The notes below the pieces were generated by a model that saw only the letters and a list, made by a program, of their open reading frames with translations, searched no databases and was not told the DNA's origin. From Purpureocillium takamizusanense (lineage: Eukaryota; Ascomycota; Sordariomycetes; Hypocreales; Ophiocordycipitaceae), in assembly GCF_022605165.1 (NCBI RefSeq), contig NC_063073.1:186001-250000 (forward strand): a stretch of 64,000 nt of DNA, written 5' to 3'. Below are positions 24,161 to 37,100 of this stretch, one piece after another. The position numbers and the translations under genes were made by a program. The first letter of the stretch is position 1, and each line of letters starts with the position of its first letter.

Positions 24161-27100
24161 ACGGGGGGCCCGCGCACGCGAGCGCTGCTGGGCTGGGCTC
24201 CTTCCGGCGGCGGCCTCGACAACCTACTGAATCAGTACTTCCGACACTACACTGCCCTGAACCGCACCGCACTGCCTGCATGCGGCGGCGAGCGACGCAG
24301 GCGAGACCGGTAGCGTCGCGCCGGCAGTAACTTTGGCCGTATGTCGCCCGCCACAGATCGGAGATGGCCTAAAGCGCCTAATCGCAGGAGAGACATGACT
24401 TTTGTGGCGAAGTTGCGGAGCGGCCGCGTCTGCGACGCAAATGCGGCGGCGGCGGCGGCGGCAGGAGCAGCAGTAGCACCCGGGAGGTTTTTTTATCTTG
24501 GCTCCTGTCGGCCAGGCGGTGCCAGGTCCTGTACCTCGACCTGCAACCTGCTGCAGCGCCTTGGTGCCCTGCTGTTCAGTGTGGAGCCTGCGCCACAGCC
24601 AACCACCAAGTCGACATCTGCCCCACCTGCTTCCTGAGGAGGGTGAGTGCGACGGGTGGATCGCAAGATGCGTGGTAGTACCTGTAGTTGATGGAAGGAT
24701 GTAACGACTAGCCTAATGTAAAGGGTACAAGTACAACCAAGTTCGTGACCTGATTTGAGTGGTCGCTACTGCCGCCGCCGGAGAGGTTCTGGAAGCCCGC
24801 CATTGCTTCTTTCGCCTTTTTATTTTGTTTCGGAGTCGGCGAACGTGCCGCCATGGTTCACTTAGAGTTGAGCTGCGACCTCGACCCTACGCCACCGCCC
24901 ACGCCGGAGCCTGGCGCGACGGGCATTGACAGCAACTGCAACTACTTTCCTAGGTACGTCTACGAAGGTGAAGTTGGTGGAAGGAGTGCTACTGTACCTT
25001 CGGAGGTACGTGCCTTGCTACTTTCACGGACCCATTTCTGCGCTGGACCTCGCTGACCCCATGGGCCATGTCCCACCTGCACCACCTACCACGCACGAGG
25101 ACTCGAGTACCCTGGCATCTACGTATAGGCATTCGAATCCCAATAGCAATGTGCCCGCACGTGCGAGTAGCCCCACGAGATGGCTGATGGAAGAGTACCT
25201 AGGTGTGCGCGTAGGCGAACAGGGGCGAACCTTGCCGAGACGGCAGCAAAGGCTTGGCGGGTTCCCTTTCCCTCGCAGTAAAAGTCCCTGACCCGGCGAG
25301 CCTGTTGCTGTCTCTCGGCTTCAACCGACAAACGGGAGGAGCCAGCCAGCGGCACATGACATGGCGACGCTGTCGGGCTTCTGGCACGACCGACGACATG
25401 CTCTTTTCCCAACGGCGGGCTGAGGTTTCGCGGCGTCGTGCCCAGGGAGAACGAGGAGGCCCAGGACCTGCGATCTGCGTCGGGATACATGGGCAATACT
25501 TGTCTATAGCGGGACATGTATCGAATTCGCCCGCTGCGGCGTCACGACGACGACGCCCGCCTCCAGAGCTGACCGGTAGTCTGCACGACATGCGGGCCGC
25601 AGGAACGCTACTGGGTACTACTAATCGTTGCGCAAACACTACGTGCTAACTAACCTACGCCTGTGCTCTCGTACTCGCTGACGCTGCGCAGGAAGGCTGG
25701 TCGCGTGCATTACGCGATGACGCATGCCCAGGAAGCGCCTTTTATTGCCCGGACGAGGCTTGTCCCGCACAACACAGGTGGGTTCGTCGACGAACAAGAA
25801 GCGTGGTGGGTGGGCATTGCGGGCTTGTTGGCGTCCCGCCACCATCTTGCTTGCATCGAGTCGACCATCTCGCGCGATGGCCTGTTTCCCCCTTCGGCGG
25901 GTCTCGCCCCGACGGCCCATCGCCAAACTGGCATGGTCTCGTTGCCGCCCTGGGGTGGGAGGCGCCCCAACGGAGCGGCGACGGCAGCAAAAGTCATGCA
26001 ACGCGATCAGGCTGCAGTTTTTCACGACGTTTGTCTGGCTGTCAACCTCATCCATGACCTCTTCGTATCCATCCATCCATTGACCCATCCAGCCATTCAT
26101 CTCATCGATACTAGCCAGTGCCTTTGCCCTTTTTCTTCGCCATTGCGGGTCACCGCTGCTGCCTTCACGGTCCCTGGCAATTTTGACCGTTCTGAGTCGG
26201 TCTCTTCACCGCTGCCCCGTATCTTACGTGAGATCTCGTCGTTATATCGCTGACCTAGGGAGAGCCTCTGTTTGCACTTCTCTGAGGGCTGGGCCCGACA
26301 TATTGCCGACACCCCGAGCGTCAGACCGGTCCCAGAAGACGCTCTGCACACCCACCAAGCGTTCGATACGGAGCAGTCGAGCATGGCGTAGGAAGGTCGA
26401 GCCGGACGCCATCGTACTCCAAGCCACGAGCACAGCCTTTTGCTTCGACCAACATCACCAACTCCTTGGCATGGATGGAGCCACGCAGTGATGGCAGCCG
26501 CATTACTTTTCTTAAGTTACTATTCTCAAGGCCGATTTGGCCCTCCATTATCACCTTCTGCTACAATCCCGCAGTCCCCTGTTCCTTATCCCTCACCAGG
26601 GCAATGACAGATGAAAGATGATAGTGCCGATTTCTCCAGACCCTTCTCCCTCCACCGGCGGGTGGGACCCTCCTTCTTGTCCACGAAACGGCGGACGATT
26701 CGACGAAACGGAGCTGCCAGCCATCATGCCATCCCGCGTTTTCAGAAGAACCCCCCGGTCAAACGATGCGAAAAGCGGCATCGCTGTCAGGAACCGGGCC
26801 CCCCGCGACTCTGACGTCACTGGCGCCGCAATCATGACCGCTCGTGCGTCTTGCTCCCACAATTGGCTGCGCTGTGCCCGCTCCGCGCAGCCTAAAAATG
26901 CTGGCGGGCCTTTTTCCGCTGGGCAACTGCGGCCACGCGCCAACAGCAGACATCTGGCGGGGCCATGCCTTGCTCGTGCAGCATCTCGAGAGCTGCCTGC
27001 TGGAAGTAGTCCTCCTACCGACGCTGGCGGCACTCGGCCCACGCCAAGAAGCCGCGGTACATACGTATAGATATTCCTTCTGGAGCCCGAAGGTGAGTAG

Positions 27101-27994
27101 CCAACCGGCGACGATGACGACGAACCGGCGGGGAGCGAGCTGTCAAACCGACAGAAGGCGCCTTCTCCCGCGGCCCGGAAGTGCTTCGTGGGGTTGCGGC
27201 CGACACGGGCTGCAAAGTCGCGGGATCAGGGACCAGCGGGCAACGGAGCCAGATGTCACGGCTCGCGGTCTTGACATCGTCGTGGACGTCATATTTTCTG
27301 CGGTGGAGGTATTGTCGAGTGCCTAGGCTCACGCTCATACGATGTCAAGACGCTCATGATGGCGTTTCGAAAGCCGCGCACGGGCCACAGGGAGAGCCGG
27401 TCCTTGGACGTGGCTGCCTCTCCTGATTGCCTGATGCGATATGCATATGTATCTGTTGGGGCAACATCCACGCCTGATTTGGCGGTGGCAGTGATGACTT
27501 GCAGCCACCGGGAGATGCAACATACCGAACCTGCGAGTAAGGTTTCGCCCAGCCGGGCGGGCATGCCTCGTGCAAGGTAGCCCGCTGCCGCCTTGGCAGA
27601 TTGGGGAGCAAGCTTTGACGCCGACTCGAGATGCAGCTTCGTACATACTGTTGCAGTATTCTGGCCTTGCGGGAACGACTAGCAAAGTACAATATTGTAC
27701 AAGACGACGAGGTGTGCCACTTGGGTCTTGCCTGGGGGCGCCCAGTCCAGCCCAGCCGTATCAGGGGCGAAACATGATGGCGTCCGGCTCGTCGTGGGCC
27801 AACATCTTCGTGCCCAATCTCTTGCCGTCGCCGACCAGGCTGTGGGCCCCGAGAAATCGATGGGGATATTTTTATTTTCACTTTGGACTGCGCGAAAAGG
27901 ACGAGTCGATGAAAAGTCCGCGACGCTTGTTAAAAACCCTCGTCAAGATTGGCTGCAAGCCCGCTTACGCCGTGCAGCTTGATGTACAAAGATA

Positions 27995-28008
27995 GTACTA
28001 CGTAGTAC
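27995..28008. repeat. 14-bp perfect palindrome GTACTACGTAGTAC
   Basis: A self-complementary word inside a 60-base cluster of TACGTA and GTAC words (about 27990-28055) in the gene desert. Confidence 0.75.
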
Positions 28009-28891
28009 CCTTCTCGCACGATCTACTACTTGGTACATACTACGTACCTACTAACATTACTGCACCGCAGACATGCAAGGCAAGTACCTAAAGCACCTCA
28101 TAATTTACTCAGAACTAAAGTTGGAGGCCGGCTGCAGCCCGGCGCTGGAGCGAGGCAAGCCGCCGAAGCCTCGGAACGGGACAGAGGTGGCACGACAGCT
28201 CTCCCCGAGACGTGACATGTTTCCTCCCTCCAGCCTGCCGTAGGAAATAGAACGGCACGGCTACATGGGTGCGTGGTGACTGACGGACTGGCCCCAAACG
28301 GCTCGCTCGCTAGCACCAAAGCTAGAGTCTTGGGCGCAGTCCTTTGACCGTCCCGTCCGGCCATCCAGCCAACCAGACCCAGACGACATCAGACGGTCTG
28401 GGTGAAGTTTGCCTCCGTTATTCCTGGCGTACAGACAGTGTGGGCAGGGAGCTTTTGCGACGGAGCAAGTGCGGGCGTGTCGCTGGGCAGAGCACAGTGG
28501 GGCAGCGCGGGAAAAGAACTTTTTTTTCTTTCTTCCGCCCTTTGCACTAACAGCCCGATACATGGTGATCACAGGTGAATACTAACGTACTGTAACTAAT
28601 AGTACTGCGAGTACCTAGGTAAACATCGTTGGCCGAAGCCCGTCGCCCTTGCCACAGCCCACGAACGAGTCGCCCCCATGGCCCCGTCGTCTCCGCCACG
28701 GTACAAGTACCGGTTTGCCTTCTCTGTCAGTTACGCCGTAAGCATGCCGAGTAGCGTGGTGGTTGGTTTATTAGGCTGCGCCGGCGCGATGGATGGTGAC
28801 ACACGCCACGGGCCTCGCTCGTCATTAGGGAGGAGGACAAGGACCACACACAGTTTTTTCCTTCCCTCCTTGGACCCTGGGGCGCCTGCGA

Positions 28892-28915
28892 TTTTTTTTT
28901 TCCAGTTTTTTTTTT
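28892..28915 (+). repeat. Paired poly-T runs
   Basis: Two T runs of about 10 and 11 bases separated by CCAG. A polymerase III-type terminator is possible in principle, but no A/B box gene is visible nearby. Confidence 0.7.
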
Positions 28916-30262
28916 GTGCTACCAGCTCTGCGGAAATTACTTACGGAGGTGTGCGTCGTCGGGGGCGAAGGCGGCGGACGGTCTGTCGGCCTTGGCGAAA
29001 CGGACTGCGAACGTGCCGGCCTGTGTTTCCTACTTCAAACGTTGGGCCGCACCCTGGCCTGTCCCATCGTGGCCAGCAGGGAGGGCGTTGTGGGTGGTGA
29101 ACGGTTCTGGGCTGTCCAGAAACCGGGACCGATTTGAATGGCGCCTCCTGTGGTGCTGCGATACGGAGACTTGTAGAGCTGCTGCTGCTGCTACGTGCCT
29201 TACCTTCTTGCGAGTCCTGCCGCAAGAAACAGCGGGACAGACCAGACCTGCCCAACTCGGGCTGTCATGAGTTTGACTGACATGAGCTTGGGCGACAACT
29301 CAACTACATGTGCACAAACGTACGACGAGTCCAAGTACGGAGCAACGTACCTCGTAGGTCAGTTATGCTTCTGTGTCCTCTCCCGGATCCTTGTCGTACG
29401 GCACGGCACCTACTAGCTAGCCTCGTTGCTTGCCTGTTACTTATTGCCAGAGGCAATTGCCCGGGAGGGAAAAAAGAGCTTGGCTGGGTGAGATCTCCAA
29501 GGGTCAAGACCGACAGGGGTATTGTATTATTGCCTGTACGGCACTTGTACGTGCTCGAGGCTAGGGGTCCGGATAAAGAGGCCCTGTCTGCCTGTCTGTC
29601 CGTCCGTGTATGTTTTGCTTGGCTCTCAAGACCCTGCATCTGTAACTTGGAGAGCCTCGCCCGTTCATCACCACCTAGGTACCGGGTAGCCAAGTTTTGT
29701 AAATGAGATCAATTTACCGTTTCTGCCTATCTCTCTCCTGTCCCATGCGGCAGCCAAAGTCAACTGCTGTCTCAACAGGGCTTGTCGCGTTCGGTCGTAA
29801 ACATTCCATGTCGTTGGGCTGAATTCAGTCGTCATCGTTTGTGTTCTTTGAGACATCTGAGACAGAAACTGCTATCTACGAAGTATGCTTGCAGCAGCAA
29901 AAGAACAGCCCTGCAAAAAAAAAACGAGAGTACTACAGCGACTTCAATTTTACCCCTCCAAATTCTGCCCCACCCCCACCATCGTCGTTGTCGAAACCCG
30001 TCGCAACGCATCGTCGTTCCCCCCCCCGCCGGCCAGCCTTTCCTGCATCGCGCCGGGCAATTGACACGCTCCTTGCCCACCGGTCAGCTCGAATGTTGGA
30101 GGTGAAATACACGGAACAGCTTCCAGTGCGCATCTACGACTTGATCTACCGCGTTTTGGCCTGAGTCGTGCCGGAGCAGCTTCCGTGCCCCTCAAAAATC
30201 TTCAACACCCTCGCCGAGAGCCACGACAGACGCTGCGCAGCCTTACGCTCGAGACGCCTGCC

Positions 30263-33200
30263 ATGGATGCCGCCGCTAGCGGCCCTGGCCCCGAAGCGCG
30301 CGCCGCTCCGGTCGACGAGTCGACGACACGATATGCCCCGGAGAGCCACGGCGATGCGGCGCGCGCCCTGGCGGTGCTCTCTGACGGCGACGTCGCCGGG
30401 AAGCTCATCGAGGGCCTCGTTTCGCGCCTAGCGACCACGCCGAGCCCCGAGCCGTCTCCTATAGCTCCCGCCGCGGACACTGCGGCTGTCGGCCTTGCAG
30501 CCCTGGATGCCTTTCTCCAAGCAAACGTCACCGGCCCCGTTCTGCCCGCCAAAGGCATCGCGTCTCTCGGAAGTCGTTTCGCCGACGCCTGGGAATCCGT
30601 CCCGAAGAGCTCTAGCCCCAAGGCTTCTCTATCGAGTCTCCAGCAGCTTCAGAGGGCTTGTCTGACGCACCTCGAAGTGGACGGCGTCGCTCCCTATGCG
30701 CACATACCCCAACTGGAGCTTTTCGCCCTCGCGAGGCATGTATTCGTCGAGGCACTGGCCGGCGAGAGCCAGCAAACGCTGGAGATTACGTCGCCGTATC
30801 CGAACAAGTCGAGCAGGTACAACCTAGGCTGGTTGAGGATGCGCGTCGATGTCTGGCACTACAAGCTGCTCACGCAGCCCAGCTTAGGCCCTGGCTCCAA
30901 CTTTGCAAAGAGCTCCCAATGGAGCGACGTACCGACGCTCGCATCCGCAATCCTCGACTCCATGGACGCTTTGATAGTTCACATTACCGGCGAGGAGGTG
31001 TGGTCGACGAGCGCAGAGTCGTGGAGCTGCGAAGAAAAAGCCCAGCTCCTCGTCGAAGCCGCCAACAACTACATCCTCCTCGGCCGACACGAAAAGGCAA
31101 AGGAGACGCTGCGGCAGGCGGCTCACGCTAGCGGATTGGAGTATGCCTTGTCGGGAGCTCTCGGAAAGAGGACGAGGTTCCAGGAGAACAGCACGAGCCA
31201 GCTGGTCGTTCTTGCACGCAGCCGCGGCGAAGGCGAAGAGCAAGCGGGACAAGATGCCGGGCAGGACGAGGATATCAAGCCTGAAGCGTTGAAGCTCAAC
31301 AACGACACGCTCCTGGAAGAGATTCACTTCACAAAAGAAAACAATGGCCATGAGGCCAAGCCGCAAGATCTCCCTGCCTCGCTGGCCGACCTTTCTCCCG
31401 ACGACCAGCCACAGCTCTCGCCACTCGATCAAATCATCCTTCTCACGGAAGCGACGCTCAAAGACGCCTTCTCTCCCGCGGACACGCTAACTTCAGAGGA
31501 GATCCTCCCCTTCGCCGTGCGCGTGCTGGCCGACAAGTCGACCAACTGGCAGATTTACACGCAGGCGCTCCTCGTGCGGTCAAGGATAGAGGTCCACAGG
31601 AGCAGGACGGTCGAGCGCGGTGTTTTGCAGCTGCAGGCCGTCGCGGACCAGGTCCTCACGGATACCACGGCGCCGCCGAAAAAGCCCGCGGAGCCTCCGA
31701 GTCAGGACCCCGAGGGCGACGAGGTGCCGGCTATACAGGTCACAGCGCCCGGACAAGAAGTCGCTCCCGCAAGCTCGCAGCAGCCGACGTCATTCCTGCC
31801 CGCCCCCAAGGCCGAGGAGTCTGCTCCTGCTCACGTCCGTCTACGTTATATCCACGCGCTGTGCACGCCTCCTCGTTGGCACCTCGAATCGGAGCTCGCC
31901 TATGCGTGGGCCGGAGTCGGCTCCCTGGCGTCTGCTCTCGAAATCTTCAAGCGATTGCGCCTGTGGGCCGAGGTTGCGCTTTGTTTGGCCAGTGCCGCTG
32001 CCGTCGAGGATGAGGATGGTCGCGGAAGCGGTGGGGAAGAGAAGGCCAAGGCCATCATACGCTGGCGGTTGTTCCACAAGACCGGGGACGACGGCGCGTC
32101 GACATCGGACCCCGACGACGAGAGAGTAGAGGACGTCACTCGCCTCAGGGTCAGCGACTACGCCGGCCCCGAACGGACCCCCCCTCCTCCCAACGCGCCC
32201 CGTCTGTGGTGCATCCTCGGCGACCTCGACGACGACGCGAAGTACTACGAGCGGGCGTGGGAAATCTCCAAGCGCCGCTACGCCCGCGCCCAAAAGTCGC
32301 TCGGCGAGCACTACCTGCGGCAAAAGGACTGGCATAAGGCGCACGCCGCGTACAAGCTCGCGACGTCGGTGAACCGTCTCAGCCCGGACATGTGGAGCCG
32401 CCTCGGCGACATCAACCTGCGCCTGGGCAGGTTCGAGGAGGCCGCCGAGTCGTACTCCCGGTGCATCGGCAGCGCGACGGACGTGTCCGGCGGCGAGGAT
32501 GCCAAGACGTGGAGCAACCTGGGCAGCTCGCTCTGGAGCCTGTACTGCGAGGTTGTCGCCGCCGAGCCCCAGGCGCCCAACGACGACGACACGAGGAGCG
32601 ACCAAGGAGCAGCGGACAAGGATGGAGAGCACGATAGCGACGATGACGACAGCGTCGCCGCGGGGAGCAAGCGCAAGAGCCCGAGCAAACTGCTCTCCCA
32701 GGCGCTCGCTGCGTACAAAAAGGGCGCGTCCATCGCGCACGACAACTGGCGCATCTGGGACAACGTCCTCACGCTCGCGTCACGCATCCGCCCGCCGCCC
32801 ATCCCGGACATTGTCCTCGCGTACAAGCACATCCTGCGCATCCGCAAGTCCGAGGACGCCGTCGACGCCGACGTGCTCGCCGCCCTGCTGCAGGACGTGG
32901 TCCTGACCAAGGACCGCGACGCGCCCGGCGGCAGCAGCAGCAACAACGACGAGGGCATCTACGAGCCTCCGCGCGGCTCCACGGAGCGCCTCGTCGCCCG
33001 CCTCATCGAGGAGGAGGTCGTCCCCATCATCACGCACCGCCCGGAGCTCTGGGCCCTGACCTCGCGCCTGCGCGCCTGGCGCCGCGACTACACGGGCGCG
33101 ATCGAGGCCTCGGAGCGCGCCTGGCGCGCCGCCATCGGGTCCTCCCCCTCGGGCGGCGTCGCGGGCGGCGCGGGACTCCAGCCGTCCTCGTCCTCGTCGT

Positions 33201-33448
33201 CATCGCCCGCCCCGGACTGGACGAGCGACGCCGCCGCCTGGGCCGACGTGGTCAAGCGCACCGACGAGCTCGTCTCGGCGCTCGAGAACTACGGGCCCCG
33301 CGCCCGCCCCGAGGCCGTCCGGTGGAAGTCCAAGGCGCGGAGCGCGGTGCGCAGCGTCATGGGCCGCGGCAGGGAGAGCTGGGAGGGCACCGATGGGTGG
33401 AAGACGCTCGAGGGCCTCATGGAGGGCCTCAAGGCGGGGGCGGCTTGA
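30263..33448 (+). CDS. TTC27/Emw1-type tetratricopeptide repeat protein
   Basis: Single-exon gene for a 1061-residue TPR protein matching the TTC27 family (yeast Emw1, essential, linked to cell-wall integrity). The core block, about residues 664-760, reads AWEISKRRYARAQKSLGEHYL followed by paired TPR helices (WHKAHAAYKLATSVNRLSPDMWSRLGDINLRLGRFEEAAESYSRCI, then AKTWSNLGSSLWSLY). A further repeat-like block (ALAAYKKGASIAHDNWRIWDNVL) follows an acidic, low-complexity loop at about residues 775-810. The region [20 protein letters not shown] near the C-terminus is a disordered insert. The ATG at 30263 (MDAAASGPG) was chosen; the frame is open upstream but without another ATG. Family members are of similar or slightly shorter length. 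No introns are needed. The gene converges on the GYF gene. Confidence 0.88.
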   Translation: MDAAASGPGPEARAAPVDESTTRYAPESHGDAARALAVLSDGDVAGKLIEGLVSRLATTPSPEPSPIAPAADTAAVGLAALDAFLQANVTGPVLPAKGIASLGSRFADAWESVPKSSSPKASLSSLQQLQRACLTHLEVDGVAPYAHIPQLELFALARHVFVEALAGESQQTLEITSPYPNKSSRYNLGWLRMRVDVWHYKLLTQPSLGPGSNFAKSSQWSDVPTLASAILDSMDALIVHITGEEVWSTSAESWSCEEKAQLLVEAANNYILLGRHEKAKETLRQAAHASGLEYALSGALGKRTRFQENSTSQLVVLARSRGEGEEQAGQDAGQDEDIKPEALKLNNDTLLEEIHFTKENNGHEAKPQDLPASLADLSPDDQPQLSPLDQIILLTEATLKDAFSPADTLTSEEILPFAVRVLADKSTNWQIYTQALLVRSRIEVHRSRTVERGVLQLQAVADQVLTDTTAPPKKPAEPPSQDPEGDEVPAIQVTAPGQEVAPASSQQPTSFLPAPKAEESAPAHVRLRYIHALCTPPRWHLESELAYAWAGVGSLASALEIFKRLRLWAEVALCLASAAAVEDEDGRGSGGEEKAKAIIRWRLFHKTGDDGASTSDPDDERVEDVTRLRVSDYAGPERTPPPPNAPRLWCILGDLDDDAKYYERAWEISKRRYARAQKSLGEHYLRQKDWHKAHAAYKLATSVNRLSPDMWSRLGDINLRLGRFEEAAESYSRCIGSATDVSGGEDAKTWSNLGSSLWSLYCEVVAAEPQAPNDDDTRSDQGAADKDGEHDSDDDDSVAAGSKRKSPSKLLSQALAAYKKGASIAHDNWRIWDNVLTLASRIRPPPIPDIVLAYKHILRIRKSEDAVDADVLAALLQDVVLTKDRDAPGGSSSNNDEGIYEPPRGSTERLVARLIEEEVVPIITHRPELWALTSRLRAWRRDYTGAIEASERAWRAAIGSSPSGGVAGGAGLQPSSSSSSSPAPDWTSDAAAWADVVKRTDELVSALENYGPRARPEAVRWKSKARSAVRSVMGRGRESWEGTDGWKTLEGLMEGLKAGAA

Positions 33449-34142
33449 GAGATCGAGGGAGGGACGAAGGGAGAGAGGGGGAAAAGGAGGGGGGGGGGGG
33501 TTTGTTGTGCATCACATGATCTAGCGAGCATAGACGGGGCTCCAGGATAGACAAAAGCATCAATGACGAAGAAGATCACGATACATATTACAAAATACAG
33601 AGTAAACATCCGTCTCTACGCAACCGCATGCACATAAAAAGTAGATTCATGCCACGCCTCGGGCTCTATCTAGCTTCGGCTTGCATGCACAGTCAAAGCA
33701 CAAGAGGAAAAAGACCGTAGAGTACCGCCATGCAATACCAGTTCGCTATTCGCAACCCCGTCGGATCACACACACGCTGAGGTACATACTATACAGGTAT
33801 CGCATACATACATCCATTCATCTCAACACAAAAAGAGACCGCGCCTCGACGGACCCTCCCGTGCCGCGTGGGCACAGCTTCGCCCACTACCGGTGCAAAC
33901 CCCTTAGCCCTAGCTAGCAATACCTTCATCAGCCATGTTGCCATACCCAAGAGCCATCACCCACGGATTGCTGCTGTTGGGTTCCCTCCGACAGCAAAAA
34001 GCATGTCCCTTGAATGCAAGCACCCAGAACGCACCAGCCAGGAAAGCACGTACGCGCGCCAAGTAGTATAGCAAGCCAAAGCAAATCACCTATGCGACTA
34101 TCATGCCCGACGCTGCTTCAACACATCAAAGGACGAGCTGCC
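33449..34142. other. Convergent 3' intergenic region
   Basis: Both flanking genes end here. A 13-base G run lies at about 33488-33500, just after the TTC27 stop. The rest is A/T-richer sequence, suiting 3' untranslated regions. No gene is seen. Confidence 0.5.
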
Positions 34143-37100
34143 CTATTTCTTGCCCTTCTTGCGGCTGGGCACGACTTTGAATCCGGCGCCTTGGATGCTG
34201 CCGTTATCGCTCTCTTTGGGCTGGGTGCTGTTGCTGCGCTTCGCGACTTCAGACCAGCCGCCGGCGGAGCTGGGGGATTTGCTGTTGTCCGAGGGAGGCT
34301 GTTTCTCCACAACTCCCTTCTGCGCGAGCTTCTTGCGGCGTACGTACTCCTCGGCAAAGTGGCGGCCATCCATGGTCTTGGAGTTGATGTAGACAGCATC
34401 AGCAATGACGCCCGTGTCAAGGGGGAGCGCGTCCAGATCGGCCTGGAAGTCCGAGACTAGTTGGCACGTTAGTCAAGATTCAATAGATGCACCACACATT
34501 TTGGGGCCAAAACTTACTGTCGGTCACGTCGGTGAGGCCGCGGGAGAGCTCCCGACGAGTCCACTTGCTGAATTCCTCCATGGCCGCGCTGGCGGCATCA
34601 ACACTGCCGTTGGTAGGGCCGGCAGCCGCAGGCTTCGAGACGGGCTTGCTCACGGGAGCGGGGGCCTTGGCACTGCTGACACTGGCGGATCGTCCCTGAG
34701 AGGCCGGTCCCGTGGGAGCCTTGACTTTACCGCCGGCGCCAACGGTAGCCCATCCAGCGGCCGGGGGTGCGCTGGGCGAAGGGGCGCTCGGGACAGGACT
34801 CTGGTTTGGCTTGCCAGCGAGGTTCGCATAGCTCTTTGAAGTGATGGCGGGAGAGCCCGACTGGACAGCAACGTCGCGAGCCCTCTGCTTGCGAACTTCC
34901 TCCTCACGCTGGATCTCGGCCAACGTCTTCTTACTAGTGGACGAAGGCACAGTGGCGGTGCTGGCAGCTGGACCCTTGGCTGCTCCAGGCTTGATCCATG
35001 GGCTGGTCGCGGAGACAGGAGAACCATGGCCCCAAGTGCTGGTGGGCGGCAAGCCGGCGGCAGCGGCGGCATGAGCCTGGCGCTCCTTTTCACGCACAAT
35101 AGCGGCCTCCTGCTCCATTGCAGCCTTCCTGAGCGCCGCAGCGGCTTCCTCTGCCTTGGCGGCCTTGCGAGCCTCGGCCTCCTGGATCTCCTTGAGGCTA
35201 GGCCCCTTCTGCCCCTCGTGGCCTGGCTCCCTGGCCCAGGGCGCCAGCGGAGGTGGCTGAGTCGCATCGGGCGTACCACTCTGCGAGCGGCTGTACTGCT
35301 CGGGTAGATTGGAGCGCACACGCTGAGCAGTGGGCGCCGGGAGCGGAGTGGAAGACGAAGGAACAGGGAACGGCATGGGCATGTCGGGATCGGAAGGCAA
35401 GCCAGCAGCAGCAGCAGCCTGAGCCTGCTGGACCTGCTGGGTCAGAGACAGCGTGGCGTCCTCGACGTGCTTCTTCTTGCCAGATTTGCCGGCCTTTCCA
35501 GAGTGTCCAGTCGCTGTGCCATGCGGGGCGGCGACCGTCGAGGACTCGGTGCCATCGGCGAGCCCCTTGCTCATCTTGGCATTCGCGGCTAGTTCGGCTT
35601 CGTGCTGGGCACGAAGATCCTCAAATTCCTTCAAGCGCTCCCTAAACCCCTCGGGATCCTCCGAGAGTTGGTCAGCCTCGGGAAGGCCAGATCTGAAGTC
35701 CGCACCATCGGGTTGCATACCCCGTTGCTGCTGTTGCTGTTGACCCATATCATCGCCAGCAGCACCTTGCATAGAAGCAATCACCTGGCGTTCGACAGCT
35801 GTGAGATTAGACAGGTCGTCCACCCGGAAAGATTCCCCGTTTCCCGGACCCCCAGGTCTGGCAGCATGCTGCCCCCCTGCAGGTTGGTCCATGTAGCCAC
35901 CAGGGGGTATAGAGCCGATGGGAGCTGGCTGCTGCGGCGGCTGCTGCTGCTGCGAAGGCGCTCCAATCGGAGAAGAGATGCTGCCGAAGCTGGGCTGGCT
36001 CTGAAGGCTCTGAGCGCTAGAATGGTGCTGCAGACCGGGGCCTTGCATCTGGAACTTTGTCATGGCCTGCTGACGCATCATGAACTCCCTCTGCTGGGCC
36101 ATGATGTATTGCTCCTCTTGCTTCCTTCGCTCAAGGTTGTTTTGCTCCTCAGCGGTCAGGGTTCTGCCGAAACTAGGGAAGACGCCGCTGAGAGGAGGCA
36201 CAACACCGCCGGGCGTAGTGGTTGCAGCAAAAGGCCCGGTCTGTGACGCAGGGCCGTGAGGGATCCCAATCTGCGGTACGAGGAAGGGCTCTCGCGAGTT
36301 ACCGATGCGGCGGATGAGCTGACCCAGCGGTTCGAACTCAGGGTCCTCGACCTTCTTAACGCGCAGATCCGGCGTAAAGAAATTGGCCTTGTACCAATCG
36401 TTCATCTCCAGGCCCGTGAACGGACCCTGGACCTGTCCCTGAGGGTCAAGATACACCCATCTCATCCTGTCTGGCATGACCATCTGTCGCACCTGAGCGG
36501 CGGGCGGCTCGTTCCCGGCTTGACCAATCCCCCCGAAGGGAAGGCCGCCGCTGACGGGAGTGAACGACTGCGGACCAGCCGCGGTCCCGGTCGACTGTGG
36601 GGGCTCAGCGGAGCTGAACGGACCATGCGATCGTGAGGCGTCGGTGGACGGGAAAAGCTCCTCGAAGACTCCACGGTTGGATCGCATAGGGCTTTCTGTG
36701 TCTCGTGGCGGCGCTCTGCCAATGGCGCCAAGAGGGTGGGTTTGACGTGGGTCCGAGTCTGAGATGCTGTGATCCTGCTCAAGCTGTGACTGCATCTGTG
36801 CCTGCATGGCGGGCGGGAACAAAGATCCCAGCTTGCTGCCCCGGCCGATGCTGCCAGCGCCTATACCACCGGCGCTGGGTGGGCCGAATACGCTGCCCAG
36901 GTTGGACAAACCGGGAGACTGGAGTTCACCCATGGGACTGAACAGAGAGCTGCCAAAGGCGTTGCCAAAGTTGGGCCTCTCGCGATCAGGTGTGCCGGAT
37001 GATGGTGCCACGGGTGCGGGCCAACCCGACAAACCTCCAAGCTGGTAGTTCTTGGGTCCCGCGCTTGACGTCTGACTGCGATCGCCGCCGTCAAACGCTG

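Larger units (their letters stand above)
22829..30262. other. 7.4-kb divergent gene desert
   Basis: The permease reads left and the TTC27 gene reads right, so both promoters lie at the ends. I found no frame with a domain, no plausible splice chain and no tRNA or rRNA. The content is simple sequence and GTAC-rich words: (AC)n at 23277-23312, G runs near 23077, 23578 and 24149-24160, T runs at 28892-28901 and 28905-28915, and the palindrome GTACTACGTAGTAC at 27995-28008. The left 300 bases upstream of the permease are A/G-rich. Confidence 0.5.

Noticed and set aside
25110..25160. A TTCGAATCC word resembling a tRNA T-loop (B box)
   Set aside because: No matching A box, acceptor stem or cloverleaf could be formed around it.
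31841..32740. A 299-codon minus-strand frame inside TTC27
   Set aside because: Antisense shadow of the TPR core; no independent support.
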